In this document: in pieces, positions 1-24,800 of the stretch | Layout: each line of letters opens with the position of its first letter | Numbering within the stretch: the first letter of the stretch is position 1 | DNA from: Glandiceps talaboti | Lineage: Eukaryota; Hemichordata; Enteropneusta; Spengelidae | Direction of reading: 5' to 3' | DNA length: 64,000 bases | NCBI RefSeq assembly: GCF_964340395.1 | Contig: NC_135563.1 | Coordinates: 23,574,309-23,638,308 of the forward strand | Position numbers and translations under genes: made by a program | Notes under the pieces: model-generated | Database searches by the model: none | Seen by the model: only the letters and a program-made list of their open reading frames with translations | What the model was told of the DNA's origin: nothing

Positions 1-86
1 TTAGCTTAATATGAATTAGGTCTGATAAGTAGGCCAGTTGAAGTCCATCCAGAGATACAGTGAATGCTGAACACACAAACACACTG

Positions 87-155
87 CTATCTCAGATTTA
101 TGTGCAAAATAAAGAGGCGTTCCATAAATTTATGAAAACATGGAATTCTCGGTAC
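87..155 (-). other. Candidate terminal exon of the CLAMP-domain gene
   Basis: On the minus strand a 3' splice-site-like sequence (tgctattgcag) ends just above position 155. The downstream frame, joined in phase 0 to the donor at 539, is open for 22 codons and then reaches TAG at 89-87. The peptide begins VPRIPCFHKFMERL. The same acceptor-like sequence is repeated in the two further 68-bp repeat units to the right, where the frame closes after five codons. I do not recognise the peptide. The true last exon may instead lie left of the window. Confidence 0.2.
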
Positions 156-344
156 CTGCAATAGCATTTTACCTCATGCTAGAGGGTCAAAATAGAACAA
201 GAAGGTTGACTTATTCTCAGTACCTGCAATAGCATTTTACCTCATGCTAGAGGTTCAAAATAGAACAAGAAGGTCAACTTATTCTCAGTACCTGCAACAG
301 CATTTTACGTAACCTCATGCTAGAGGGTCAAAATAGAACAAGAA
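145..344. repeat. 68-bp tandem repeat, about 2.9 copies
   Basis: The motif attctcagtacctgcaatag recurs at 145, 213 and 281 with the same spacing. The third copy carries a short insertion (cgtaac). On the minus strand each unit holds an acceptor-like tgctattgcag followed by GTAC. Confidence 0.85.
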
Positions 345-539
345 CATGCCTATAGTAATGCATGTGAAGCACGTGGAGCAGAAATTATGGTGTCAATCGG
401 GAAATCCAATGTACATTATTTTATGATGTGCCTCAGCAGTAAAGATCTATTAAGTCTAAGAATTAAGTCTTAAAATTTATGATGTAGTTGTTTACATTGT
501 TGTATATTGTTGTATATTGTTGATGACACACACACTAAC

Positions 540-12514
<11,975 letters not shown>

Positions 12515-14912
12515 TTTACGGCTTTGATTTGTCAACTGCGCCAAAAATATAACAATTCTATTCGTCTACGAGCGATATGATAACGCCACTTTTGATCGAA
12601 AAGAGTCAGTGTTCGGATTCCGTCATGTACATATTTGTATCCTAGGTCGTCTGTAAGAGAAATGATAATAGACGTTGGCGTGTTGATGACAGCAAGAAAC
12701 CCGAGAACAACAATGTTACGCAATTTGTTTGGCCGCCAGAAGATTGATGGGGAAAACACTTGCCCAGGAAGGATGTCATATGAGACAAAGAATAAAAAAA
12801 CATTTATTGAAACACTCATTTGTCATTTTAATCAGGAAAGCATCGACATAACCTAATGCAACCCGAGTAAGTGAAATACATCGCTGTAACCATGCAACCA
12901 CACGGCTATTTTGGAAACACACCTGCCGTCTCTCCCATGAATAAAGAAGTGTTGACTGACGCGAATCAAGTACTTACTGAAATGTAAAACTGAACACCTA
13001 AGATATTGGTTTGTATCATAAAAGCCTCGTGATGGACACTTTTAACACCTGACACTATGTGTAAATCGTTCTGACCTGGATGCACTGTCGGTCGTATAAA
13101 CACTTCAATGTACATCGATCGCTTAAAACTGGTATACTTGACCAAGTTACTGGGAGATGTTTCAAGAACCTAAGCACGAAGCCGGTTTTTTTGTCTTAGC
13201 CTACGGACGAAGATTCGATAACGGAGCCATACGAATCCCCGGCTCTATCGTTTGAAATTCGAGTTGACGACTTCGATTTTTTTACGAGGTACTGTTGATC
13301 CGTTCGTATTTGGCCATTACATCAAACAGGTGGTTGGACGACACAATATAAAGCCTATAAAAGCTCGTTAAGTACTGGGTTTAAAACATAGTAATCTTGG
13401 ATTCCTTACCTTAGAATTACGACCACTAACAATCCCCCGTTTAGACACAATGAAGGTGAATTCCGGGATATTTTCCTGCTTACAAGTTGACTGTTTTAAT
13501 CCTGACTGCTATGTGAATAGTCTATAACCAACGGCTCTTGGCAACCTAATCTGACTTCACACTCCCATTGAGCTGACACCCAAATCAATATCGGTGAATC
13601 AATGGCAACGCTCAAGCCTTCACAAATTCAATACGTTGGAATCATTAACTTTTCAGTTACTCGACAGCTCCCGAAATGTGATATACCGGCCACTCAAACC
13701 CCACTTCACTTCAAACTGTACATGTTTCTACGCATTCAAACTGTTGCGCATGTTGCATCTAATGTAATCTATCTATGTCAACGAAGTACAATGTTTAATA
13801 AAATTATTGTAGTTTTTATGTTCTTAATGATAGGTTTGGGGGTTTAATAGTTGGATGGCATACATGACTGGGTATATGGCATGTATATCATCAACCATGC
13901 GTTTGAAATGAGAAATTGGTGACAAGCTAGTGAACTTCAATGGTCACAAGTTAACCAAATGGGGTTACTTTTTTGTGGAATTACAGATAAAAAAACCTTC
14001 AAAGTTTAATGTTTGCTGCTTGTAAAGTTCATTCATAAACGTTGCAGCAACACTTTAATCTGGCCGCGGACGTTCTGCCAGGCAGGGGTGTGTGTGTGTA
14101 ATCGGCACATTCTTGCAACTTCTACTGTTCCGTTTAATGTTGCCTTTTTAACCGGGAGGTCGCGACCAACTCAAATATTAAAGTATTTCAACAAGTGGAC
14201 GGAGTATCTTAAAACGGCAATTGTCAATATTTGAATAAATAAATAAATAATAGTTCATTCGTAAATCGAATTGTTTGCCATCAAGTGAGTGGTATCGAAG
14301 CACCTGACGCGCGCGTTGTCGAGGATCTAGGAAATAAAGCGAAAGCGCATGCGTCTGACTAATTTCATTCTCGATGAAGTGTTTACAGCGATTTTATCTT
14401 TGCATAGCATGTTTGGCCGCCTTATTTTTCACTGTTTTAATGTTTATAAAGTTTATTTGTTAAGAGATGGAATGTGACTTTTCAAAAGTAATGATTCGGA
14501 AGCCGAAGGAAAGGTATAATTAAATTTCCGCATCCTCGGGCTATAGTAATTGAATTCAAAGTTTTGAATTAATGTCGACATCTTTTCAAGATCACAGAGT
14601 GCTAGCCTGGTACCACGACCATATAATAATGGGGGCGCAACTTTGAAATTTACGTATTTTACCTGAGTGAGTTCATTTTAGAAAATAAAATTTGAAAATA
14701 TCCAATATTTCTATAAGTGTTCTCTCATCCTTTTCTGTTCTCAGAGTCATAGCATACAATTGGTACTACAGCCCAATTTGTAGCCTAGAATCCAACCGAG
14801 CGGGGATTTTTTTACTTTCACCATAAATCAAGATTACAAAGTCAACAATAGTGAAACAATCACTAACCTAAAGTCAGCAATAATAGAGAACCAATCACTA
14901 ATCTACCATGAT

Positions 14913-15219
14913 ATTACAAAGTCAGCAATTGTGCCATCACCAATGCAACCTACAATGAAACACTGTCACTATTACAAAGTCAGCAATTGTGCCATCACCA
15001 ATGCAACCTACAATGAAACACAGTCACTATTACAAAGTCAGCAATTGTGCCATCACCAATGCAACCTACAATGAAACACAGTCACTATTACAAAGTCAGC
15101 AATTGTGCCATCACCAATGCAACCTACAATGAAACACAGTCACTATTACAAAGTCAGCAATTGTGCCATCACCAATGCAACCTACAATGAAACACAGTCA
15201 CTATTACAAAGTCAGCAAT
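14913..15219. repeat. 58-bp tandem repeat, about 5.3 copies
   Basis: attacaaagtcagcaattgt starts at 14913, 14971, 15029, 15087 and 15145, with a partial copy at 15203. Copies are almost identical (one ctgt/cagt difference), so the array is young or homogenised. A foldback element is inserted immediately after the last partial unit. Confidence 0.95.
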
Positions 15220-15229
15220 AGGAAACAAT

Positions 15230-15458
15230 TAGACTGTCGACAGTCGCTCGCGCCTTTTTTTCGTCTTATCTAAACTCCGATCCGGCGCAACACTACTATA
15301 CTCGCATATTATAATCGAGGGCCGAAGGCTCGGGCCTTCGGCCCTCGATTATAGTATGCGATCGAGTATAGTCGTATTGCGCCGGATCGGAGCGCGGCGA
15401 CGACTTAAATTTAGATAAAACGTCGGGAAAAAAGGCGCAAGCGACTGTCGACAGTCTA
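15230..15458. mobile_element. Foldback (MULE-like) element with direct flanking duplication
   Basis: Long inverted arms end in the self-complementary GACTGTCGACAGTC at both termini, and the centre is another palindrome (gagggccgaaggctcgggcc, continuing). The insertion is flanked by ggaaacaat at 15221-15229 and 15459-15467. The match extends to 13 bp if the terminal TA is counted as host sequence. It is CpG-rich against an AT-rich background and non-coding. A 9-bp or longer duplication with long inverted ends suggests Mutator-like mobilisation. Confidence 0.85.
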
Positions 15459-17166
15459 GGAAACAATTACTAACCCACCATACAAAGACAGTAATTGTGC
15501 CATCACCAGCCGAATTCGCGAAATAAAGTCATCATTACATTGAAAGTCAGCAATTTAGTGAAACGATCATTATATCTACGCGTAGCCGGGAATAGTGAGA
15601 ACAAATATCCTCATATGAATGGATTCTAGGCTAGCAAATTTCGGAATAAACGCAAGTCTTCAAAAGTCTAGCCAGCTGGGTGGTACTGTAGGTCTTCTCA
15701 CCACGTTTACTGCATGGAAGTTTATAGCCGGGGTTCATAACGAGCAGGCTATCAAAACTCAATGACGTATGTACACAGGTTGACGGTGTGATGGCAAATA
15801 ATTGAAAACATAATGTAAAAACACTTTGGTAACCTAGGTAACCGGTAACTCTAGTCATCATTCTCATCATACTTCGAGACACTTATGTTTTGCCATGGTT
15901 TACAGGAAGGTTTGCCATAAAGAAACCTGTTCCACTAATAAGACTTTTCTAGTCTTTTCTGTACTCCCATCGTCGTAAACCACTTGTCCCTTTGCAGCAG
16001 CGCTTAACAGACAACACAGCAGGGCTCCACAGAAAAAAAAGTATACCCTGACTTGCGAAAACGGTACTCTCTACTAGCAACATGGAACAGTTCCAACGAG
16101 TTTTAGGCTTATATGACGTAGTTGTAAATTAAAACGTCAATCAAAGTCAGACACGCATCATTGGGATTTCAATATCTTTCATAGACAATAGAAGTCTGTA
16201 AATGTACATTGTGTTTACCAAACCAGCTCTGTGTCAAATCTATCAATTCTATTTTAATACATAAATCGTATAAAAATGGTGCTTGAGAATGGCTATACTC
16301 AGCTTAAGTATGCACTGAGGCTAACATTTGTGTAGGTAGAGTTTATAGATGTTTAAGCAACAATAAAACGGTGTGACGTCAGACACGGTTTGATGTTACA
16401 GAGAATTTGATTCCTGCTATCGGCGAAGTATCAATAGTGATATATATACTATTGATATATACTGCAACACAATGAACCCGGTGCATGCCACCCCCCACAC
16501 GCACACACACTGACATGTACACACATGGAGAGTGGAAAAGTCATTTGGCTTTAGAGAATCACGCTAAACTAGCTCAAAATGTTAATATTTGGTGTAATCA
16601 GCACTTAGTCTAGTAAATACGTTTAGTTTGCGGATGAAACCCCTGTTTATTCATTGGTAGACTTGTTTTTAGTTTCAAAATTGCTTACTGTATGGGGGAT
16701 TGTATTTGTAAAGTGTTATCTGTACAAGCTTCATTTGACGACTGAATCGAATCGTGCTTGGATGAAGTCCTGTGATTTGTATGTAAGCTGTCTCCGAGGT
16801 CCAGTCTCTTGTTATATAGAGAGCAGATTTCAATGCAGTGTGAAAGGAACGAGTTTATAACCTCCTTCGTCATAATACAAGTCGCATGATTCATGACGAC
16901 TCAGTTTGATTGTTCATTCAGCTGTAAAATTACAAGCTGTTGTGCATTAAAACCACGCTGATATTGAATTCATTACATCTACCTTAATGATGGATAGGCG
17001 TCAAAGTAAAATGCGTATTCTTAATGGACCAACTATTCATTGCAAGCGATACATCCGTTTTTACCTTACGATCTAACAAGGAAGATTTCTAAATAGGACA
17101 ACTTTCCATATGCTATAAACACTTGGGAAGTATTACGAGCGACGTGATTATGCAGTTGTACAGTTC

Positions 17167-17180
17167 GTTGTCATGGCAAC
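17167..17180. promoter_or_regulatory. RFX X-box-like site GTTGTCATGGCAAC
   Basis: A near-palindromic match to the X-box consensus, 1.6 kb upstream of the DYNC2I2 start codon. Confidence 0.5.
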
Positions 17181-17281
17181 ACACGCGTTGCTGTAAAAGA
17201 CAAACGAAGTGGATGCCGTACCCATTAAACATAAGCATCCTTCTTGCAATGTGTGAAGTATAACGTTGTGATGTAAATAGT

Positions 17282-17295
17282 GTTACCATGGAAAC
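17282..17295. promoter_or_regulatory. RFX X-box-like site GTTACCATGGAAAC
   Basis: A full match to the canonical X-box. It lies 115 bp from the site at 17167 and 1.5 kb upstream of the first coding exon of DYNC2I2. A 5' UTR exon near here would place it in a proximal promoter, but none could be proved. Confidence 0.55.
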
Positions 17296-18130
17296 GTTAC
17301 AATGTATAAACGGAGATGAATCTATTTGCATAACGTTCTCAGATTCAACCTGCCCTTCCAAGCTAAATTATTGACAGATGATGTGGTACAAGCTGCTTTT
17401 ATACAAAAAAAATACGAACTAAGACACAAAACAAATATAATATTAAACCCTATCTAGTATATATACATTTGACGATCTTCTGAGATCTGACATTGTTGGC
17501 GCAGTTGATGGTATATATTTCTTGACTATCTTCTGTTTATACATCAAAGTATATTATCAAATCGCTTATGTAATGTACAAAGATACTAATTCGAGTTCTT
17601 AAGGAGTAGAATACTAATTGATGCAGACAACATAGATACAAATCAACAAAATAAAGAATCCACTTACCGACGATGTCGTATTCTATTGTATCAAGGAACT
17701 GTTAGTTTAAAACCAAACCAGAAACATGGCGTGTGTGACTATTTCAATAATATGCTATCGCCCAATATATCATATATTATAATTACCCATGAGTGTCATC
17801 AGGTCGTCTGTGTAAATATAATCATTTAGTATTCGAAAGTCGCTTCACATGACTCAGTCTTATATACTGTGTTGTTGGTGTACTAGTGTAAGCTTGTAGA
17901 TCTGTATACCGTATGAATGTCGAATACATCTCCTAAGAGGTTGTCAAAGAACACGGTACTCACTGTTACTATTCTAAGACTTGTAAATACCCACAACGAT
18001 CCTTATTTTATTCTAGGGAAATCAATGGTAACAACAAATAACTAACGATGCTCGCACTGCTTTTGACCGTCGGAGTCTATTGCCTCTCTCCATCAATCAG
18101 CTTTAAGCTTATAGTTCTGTTTTTAATACC

Positions 18131-18376
18131 TAGACAGTGGACAGTCGTTCGTTCGTGCCCTTTTTGCTACGTTTTATCTAAAACTAAAGTCGTCGCCTCG
18201 CTCCGATCGGGAGCAATACTACTATAATCGTGTACTACTGAAAGCGAAGGCCATAGGCCCGAGCCTACGGCCCTCGAGCTCGCTATTACATGATTAGTTT
18301 TAGATAAAATGTAGCAAAAAAGGCACGAGCGACTGTCGACAGTCGCTCGTGCCTTTATTGCTACATGTTATCTAAT
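18131..18376. mobile_element. Second foldback element with a head-to-tail remnant
   Basis: It shares the gctcgtgcc and GACTGTCGACAGTC ends, the gataaaa inner arm and a GC-rich central palindrome with 15230-15458, but the arms have diverged. At 18322-18353 two arms meet in a perfect 32-bp palindrome centred on GTCGAC. This suggests a nested or tandem second copy cut short near 18376. Confidence 0.75.
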
Positions 18377-18814
18377 CAGATTATGTGCCAACTTCGCGTG
18401 AATCTATTAGATCAACAAATATATGTTATAGTCCTACCAGGTGGCTTAGTCGTTTACGTTAAAATTGCAAATTAGTTAAACCATGGTATGTAAAACATTA
18501 ATACTGTAATCCAGTACTGGCTATAGCTCATTGTCTTTTTACCTGCCTGTTTCAGGCTACTATACGTCGGACAAAGACTGTACGGTGAATGCATAAAAAC
18601 GAAAGGAACATCGGTGTTACATGTAAAATGTGAGGGTGCACTAATTTCCCAGCATTCCATTTGTGGGAATATTTGAAGTCCCGAATCGCGAAGTCGAGGA
18701 CTTGTGAGTTGAGGGCTAGCTGCAGTAGGTTGATTGACTCTTACCATTTGTAGCAGAATAGGACATCAAATGGAAATGCTGTATTAACAGAGACAGACTT
18801 TTACCACACGCAAA

Positions 18815-21800
18815 ATGTTTGCAGATGAACAGCTTGACAGCGTAGAATTCAAGTCTACGTGGAGGAAAGAGAGGTAAGGAACGTAACCCAGCTCCTATCA
18901 ATAATTGTAATTTGTGGCTTGTGTTTTCATTTACAATACTTTTTTATATCATATATCTTTATATGTGATTTTGTGTGACTCAACATTGTTCGTTTTACTG
19001 TTTATTTTCTTAAGGGTTCTAGTGTAGGACCGAGAGCGACGTAGTGAAACCGCTACACAGTACTGCATTTACCCAGCTCCATCTTGTCCATGTCCGTCGC
19101 ATGACATGATCGATGCTACATATAAAATCATGTGATCGTTGATCGTGTGTATGAATATGATGGGAGAAAGTCTGAACTCTGCTTCTTCTCCTCATGAAAA
19201 CTCGCCGCGCCACAGAACCATTATATTGCCAAACCAAACCACACGTTCGACACAGCCTGTATTGCTTATTATATTCAAAATAAATATTCGTGAAATATGT
19301 TTTGATTCATGAAATTGATGAATACTAATCAATCAATCAATTTAATAGATACACATCAGCAAACCTCCATTGGTTAAATTCGAATTGAGATGATAATAAT
19401 GAAAAAGATAATGATATATTATAGGGGACCAGGAGGATTGTGATGCTGTGTGTTACAATGTATATATACATTTCAAGTATAACAGTATTCTCGATTGGCA
19501 GGAATGATGTGTATTTTTTTCTCAGATAAATGACACGTTAGTGAACATATTGATGAATATGATAAACATTGATGCAAATCCACATTGTGAGGGATATATC
19601 AGGTATACCATGCTGAACTAGGTTGTACCCCTTCGAACAGAAAATGAGACTTATTTTAGGTATCAAGAGAAGTCGGCCAATTGCAAACTCGGCCAGGAGA
19701 ACTCAGCCTGTTTGAGAAGTTGGCCAGTATGTAATAAGACAATGCTCAGGTTGTCAGATGTAAGCTCTGTATGTATGCTTTGTGAATATAGCATAGCCAA
19801 TGGCACACACAGCTCCAGAGTAAGGGGTAATAATGCCCAGCTTTGTAAATGATCAATGGAACAATCATATACAGTGTAGACCTACATGTAGGTTGCCATA
19901 TGCAATGCTACTACTGGTGGTGGTATGTATGCTTTGTAGCACCCTTTGGGTACAGTGCAGTATGGCAGCTCCCAAGGGTGATAACAACTATATTACTACA
20001 AGGTGTGAAATATGTACAAACTTGTTCTTGCCAAATTCAACAGGCCAAATTCTCCTACTGGTCAAGTTCTCTTGTATTCTTATTTTGCGGTCATGGTATG
20101 TCATAACAATATATTTTTTGACATCATTATGTCACAACATTCAATATGTATATCATTTTCCATAATCTCCCAATATTTTCTCTATTCAAATTTCAGTCAG
20201 AAAATCCTTGTGATATGAGAGTATGTTTTACTTCTCTTTGACTTGTGACAAGGTAATGTCACTCATACTGTCTGTTCATAGTTTGGATAGTACACTATAA
20301 TTTGTTCTGTTTATTTTTACTTATTTTGCAGATCAGTGAGAAACAGCAGTGCACAGACAAGTGAGATATTAACAGATGAGGTTGAAGTGCAATCAATAGA
20401 AAGAATTAGTATCAAGGTACTAAAATATTCATTTTACAACAAAAATTAACATATGATTTATTGATTCATTCCCAGATGTTGTATTCATGCCCTGCATTGC
20501 AGTAGAGTGTCCTACAGAACCAATGGAAATGAAATGAAATGAAAATAAGTCAGGATTTCAATTTGTAAGAAAGACACTTGTTTGGGATAAATATTTGCAA
20601 AGTAAAATACTTATTTTGCCTAGCTATTGTTTTGGTCCAACAGCCATTCTCAACAATATGTGCATGGATAGTACCTAATGTCGTCACCTATTGCTATAAA
20701 CATGCAACAATGTAGTTGGGTAATTGCTGTATGAGCTGAAAGTCAGTGTTTTTGTTATAGTGTTGTAGTATATTAGTAAAGTCTACCTGGTTCACCAGAA
20801 TTTTCATCATGTTTCCTACCAAAAGTATGGCAGAAGATATGGAAGTTTATATAACTTGTACCAGATTTTTAATTTGTGTGACAATGTGGAAACACTGAAA
20901 GACATATACATAGATCAGGATTCTTTTCTTTCTTTAGATCCAAACAGAGGAGGAACCAGAGAAAACTTTCCGACTGATTGATGATAATTCTAATGTAAGT
21001 AAACAATCTTGTGTTTGTATTACCATGGAGTATACTAATATGACAGGATCTCATGACATGTGGATGCAAGTGTACTGTACTTGGGATATTTGAATGAGCA
21101 GTTACAGTATTCTGTATGGCGATACTTTCACCAGTGTAGCGAATGATAGTGCTGCAGAAAACACTGGAAACAAGAATACAAATACCCCTGAGTACCCACA
21201 CTGGCACTTGTGTATTACACAGCATTGGGTTCTGTTATTATTACATATATTTATCCAAAACAGTAAATTTTTGTAAAAATGATACTGTGCTTTTTTGCAG
21301 CCTTTTATATACAAAATATGATCATGCCATAATTTGCATATGATTTGCATACAGGTCTGCAATAATTGTTTTGGTATTGCACTGCAGTGCAAATACCACT
21401 AGTATTACGTACAAGTAATAACTGACATGTAATAATGGAAAGTCAAGCTGGTCAAGGAAGTGCTGACCTTTGACCTAGTCTTTACACAGACATACTCCAG
21501 ACTGGAAAGCATAATGATCAGTATATTTTACTAAATGCTGGTAACATTCAGTCATTTGCATAAATTTATAATGTCTTGATACATCGTGAGTTTAACTTTA
21601 GTTATGAGAATATCATTTTTCAAATCAGCTTGTACAAAATATTTGATGAGGACTAGCTATTCCCATACCTACATGCTGAAATTACCATACTTAGTAATGA
21701 TATTTTTGTGTGAAATGTCCAGGAATTGGCAGAATTTTTGAGGAATGTGGAACCATTTGTCAGTAAACAGTTGGAGCAAAACATTAGAAGTCATGCATTT

Positions 21801-24800
21801 GATGGTAAGTCAATAATCCATGTGTACTAGATTTTGTAATAGGTTCAACTGATATACAACTGCCGACTTTAGACAGTGGATAAACAGAAGGTGTTACAAA
21901 AGAAAGTGAAGAAATGAATTGGATTAATAACACTTGGTACAGCAGGTTGGAACAGCAGAGACTTGTATTACATTTCATGGTTTGATAAGAACAGTTTTAT
22001 GGTCTCTTTATGTGTACATGAAATGCCAGGAGAACTTCTAATTGTTTTTGTGAAAATGTAAACTATTATGTAAACAGGCCATACAGCTGTTCTTATCAAA
22101 TGATGTAATATACAAATCTCTGTACTGCCAACATGCTATGCTAACTGTTATTAATACAATTGTTTACTTTCCCTCTTTGTAACGGGTTCTGTTTGTCCAT
22201 GAACTGATGTCAGCAGTTGTAACTGTAGTGGTAGACTGTGTAACTCAAAAAGATTCTAAACATAGAGTGATATAAAGCTTGATCATCATTGAAAAGATGA
22301 AAAATATAATTTTTTTCAGTGTCTCATTCAGGTTATTGGTTTACATGCATCAACCAAATAGTGTACAACGGAGCTAAGGAAGTGTCCTAAGGCTTTTAAA
22401 TTTTAAATATTGTTGTCTACTGAGAGTAACTTCCATGCTTGTACTAGCTATGCAAGGATTATGTCATGTCAGGATAACCTCAAGTATTGGATGTATTCTT
22501 GGTTTAGGTTATGAAGTGAATTGGAGAGAGGATACACATGCTGTGACTTGTTTACATACATTATCCTATGCTGCCTTGGATGAAGAGTTGCAGTGTACAG
22601 GGCTGTCATGGAATTCTACTGGATCTGTTATAGGTGTTTCATATGGAAGGTTTGATCACCAAGACTGGTGTACTCACAAGGTATCTCTATAATCATTGTC
22701 CTCATCTTTACAAAACCGTCACCAAGACATATTTATGTTAACCCGGAGACTTTGCTGTCTGGCTCTGCGCGATAGACATTGTCAAGTCAGAAAGCCAAGG
22801 CTCTCAGCTAACATTATGTATGTTTTAATTTACAATTGACTGCTTTCTTAGTTCAGAGGTTTACTCTGAAATTTTTCATAGAGGAGACTGCAAACTGATA
22901 ATGTCAAATTATGCATATATCACTGTTATATTTCTGAAAGGAACTCAGTGAAACACTATCAAAAAATTTCAACCTAACTTTCCATATTTAGTGACAAGTT
23001 GCAAAGTATTTAGGTAACAAACTGGAATTATTTATTTCCTCATTTGGGTCTTTTAATTTGGACCTAGCACATGAGAGTACTGCCCTCGTTTGATGACTGC
23101 CCAATGTTGTTGTCTTTTGTTTTCAGTCTGTGTTGTGTACCTGGAATATTGACAGGACTATTAATATTAATAAACCAGTGTCAACAATTGACACATCTGT
23201 GAGTATTATGTATTTTGTGTTTAGCTGTTATTCCTCAGTAGTTTTCTTTTCTCAAATTCTCAGTCAAAAGTAATATTATTTAAAATCTGATGCAGACGGC
23301 TTGATGTTCTGAATTCGTTATAGCATATTTTGAAATGTTTTGTTGCTGATGACATACTCACTCTAGGTAGGTTGCAGCCACTTCCATTCTGCAGTTGCAA
23401 TCGAGTACTTTCAGAAGACTGACTTGACCATCTGACCGTCATCACAATATTTCTCAAGATTATTTTTTTATGTATAAACACTGAATGTAACTAATTAAAA
23501 GTGACCGTACTAGGACTAGCATACAACAATCTTTAGTCATTGTACCTATTGGTGATGTGTAATCTATATTTGTTGTGTTTATTTTTTCCAGAGCTGTTTG
23601 ATGTGCATTGCTTTTCATCCAAAGAAGCCAGCTATCATAGCAGGAGGAAATTTTAATGGTAAGGTTAGAATTGTCAGAAAGTTATCGTGATTAGGATTTT
23701 ATGTTCATAAAGATAACTGGAATAAGATTTGTTTTACTAAATCTTGGCGACTGTTGGTATGAGAGTGAGTTTGGACTCCAAGTAAATCCATTTAAAGTAA
23801 AAATGTGGTCACTGATACTGGTGTCATGTATGAAGGGAATCTGCTATAAAGCCTCTCTATTCATTTCATGTGTTAAATCATAGATAAACGTTGGACTCAA
23901 ACGTTGCTGTATGCTTAGTTATCATTCCCCAATTTTTTTTTCATTCTGCCAAGAAAAATACAAGTGACCTTAAGGGGTCTTGTCACTTTGAGTCAAAGAT
24001 GAGAAGTGGCAAAACCTAAAGATTACAAGTATTTGAGGAAGAAGGCAACGGATATATAATTATATCTGTGAAAGCATAATTTATGAAAATTCTAGGAGAG
24101 TAATGGTGACTTTAAACATGTACCATATTTCAAGCACTGCATAATGAATGGCATAGATCTATATTGTCAAAATGTAGAATAACCTGGGTATAAATCCCAT
24201 GTATTTTGTTTAAACATATTCAACTTTTTTTGCTTGTGATATAATTAGAGATATTATTCCCCAATATATTTCTTTGTTCAGCTGAGGGAAATACCAGTGA
24301 CGTAAGGGGGCCTAGTCGACTCGTAGTGACAACCCCTTAGGTCATGAGTATTTTTCAGCTGAATGAAGACAAATATATAGTACAATTATACTTCCTCATG
24401 CATAATTTATGAAAAATCAGGAAAAATAATAGCAAGTTGACTCATTCCAGTGATGTAGACACAGGTTGTCTTACATAGAATGACCAAAGTAAATATCCAT
24501 ATTTTCTGTTAAAGACAATAGCTTGGCTTGAGTATGGTGTAATGTGTGTTGTACATAACAAAGTCTGGAAATTTAGCAGATATTTCATAGCATCTCTTCA
24601 ATATTTTAGGGGACAACATATAAATAACACTATTGTTGTTGTTGTTGTTGTTCATAGGTGAGATTGTTGTATGGGATTTGAGTCGTGAAGATGAGACCAT
24701 TGTAGCTACATCTGGTATTGGAGACGACTCTCACAGAGAACCAGTATCAAAGATCAGATGGGTGCAAGACCCAATGTCTAAAGGAAAAAAATATAATGTA

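Larger units (their letters stand above)
12515..18814. other. 6.3 kb spacer between two divergent ciliary genes
   Basis: No convincing coding exon was found on either strand. Minus-strand donor-like sites near 13409 and 17668 could mark 5' UTR exons, but no frame supports them. The spacer holds the 58-bp array at 14913-15219, foldback elements at 15230-15458 and 18131-18376, and X-box-like sites at 17167 and 17282. Confidence 0.6.

Noticed and set aside
19833-20218. Overlapping frames of up to 110 codons in DYNC2I2 intron 1
   Set aside because: No conserved residues, no splice phasing, and a composition like other intron sequence.
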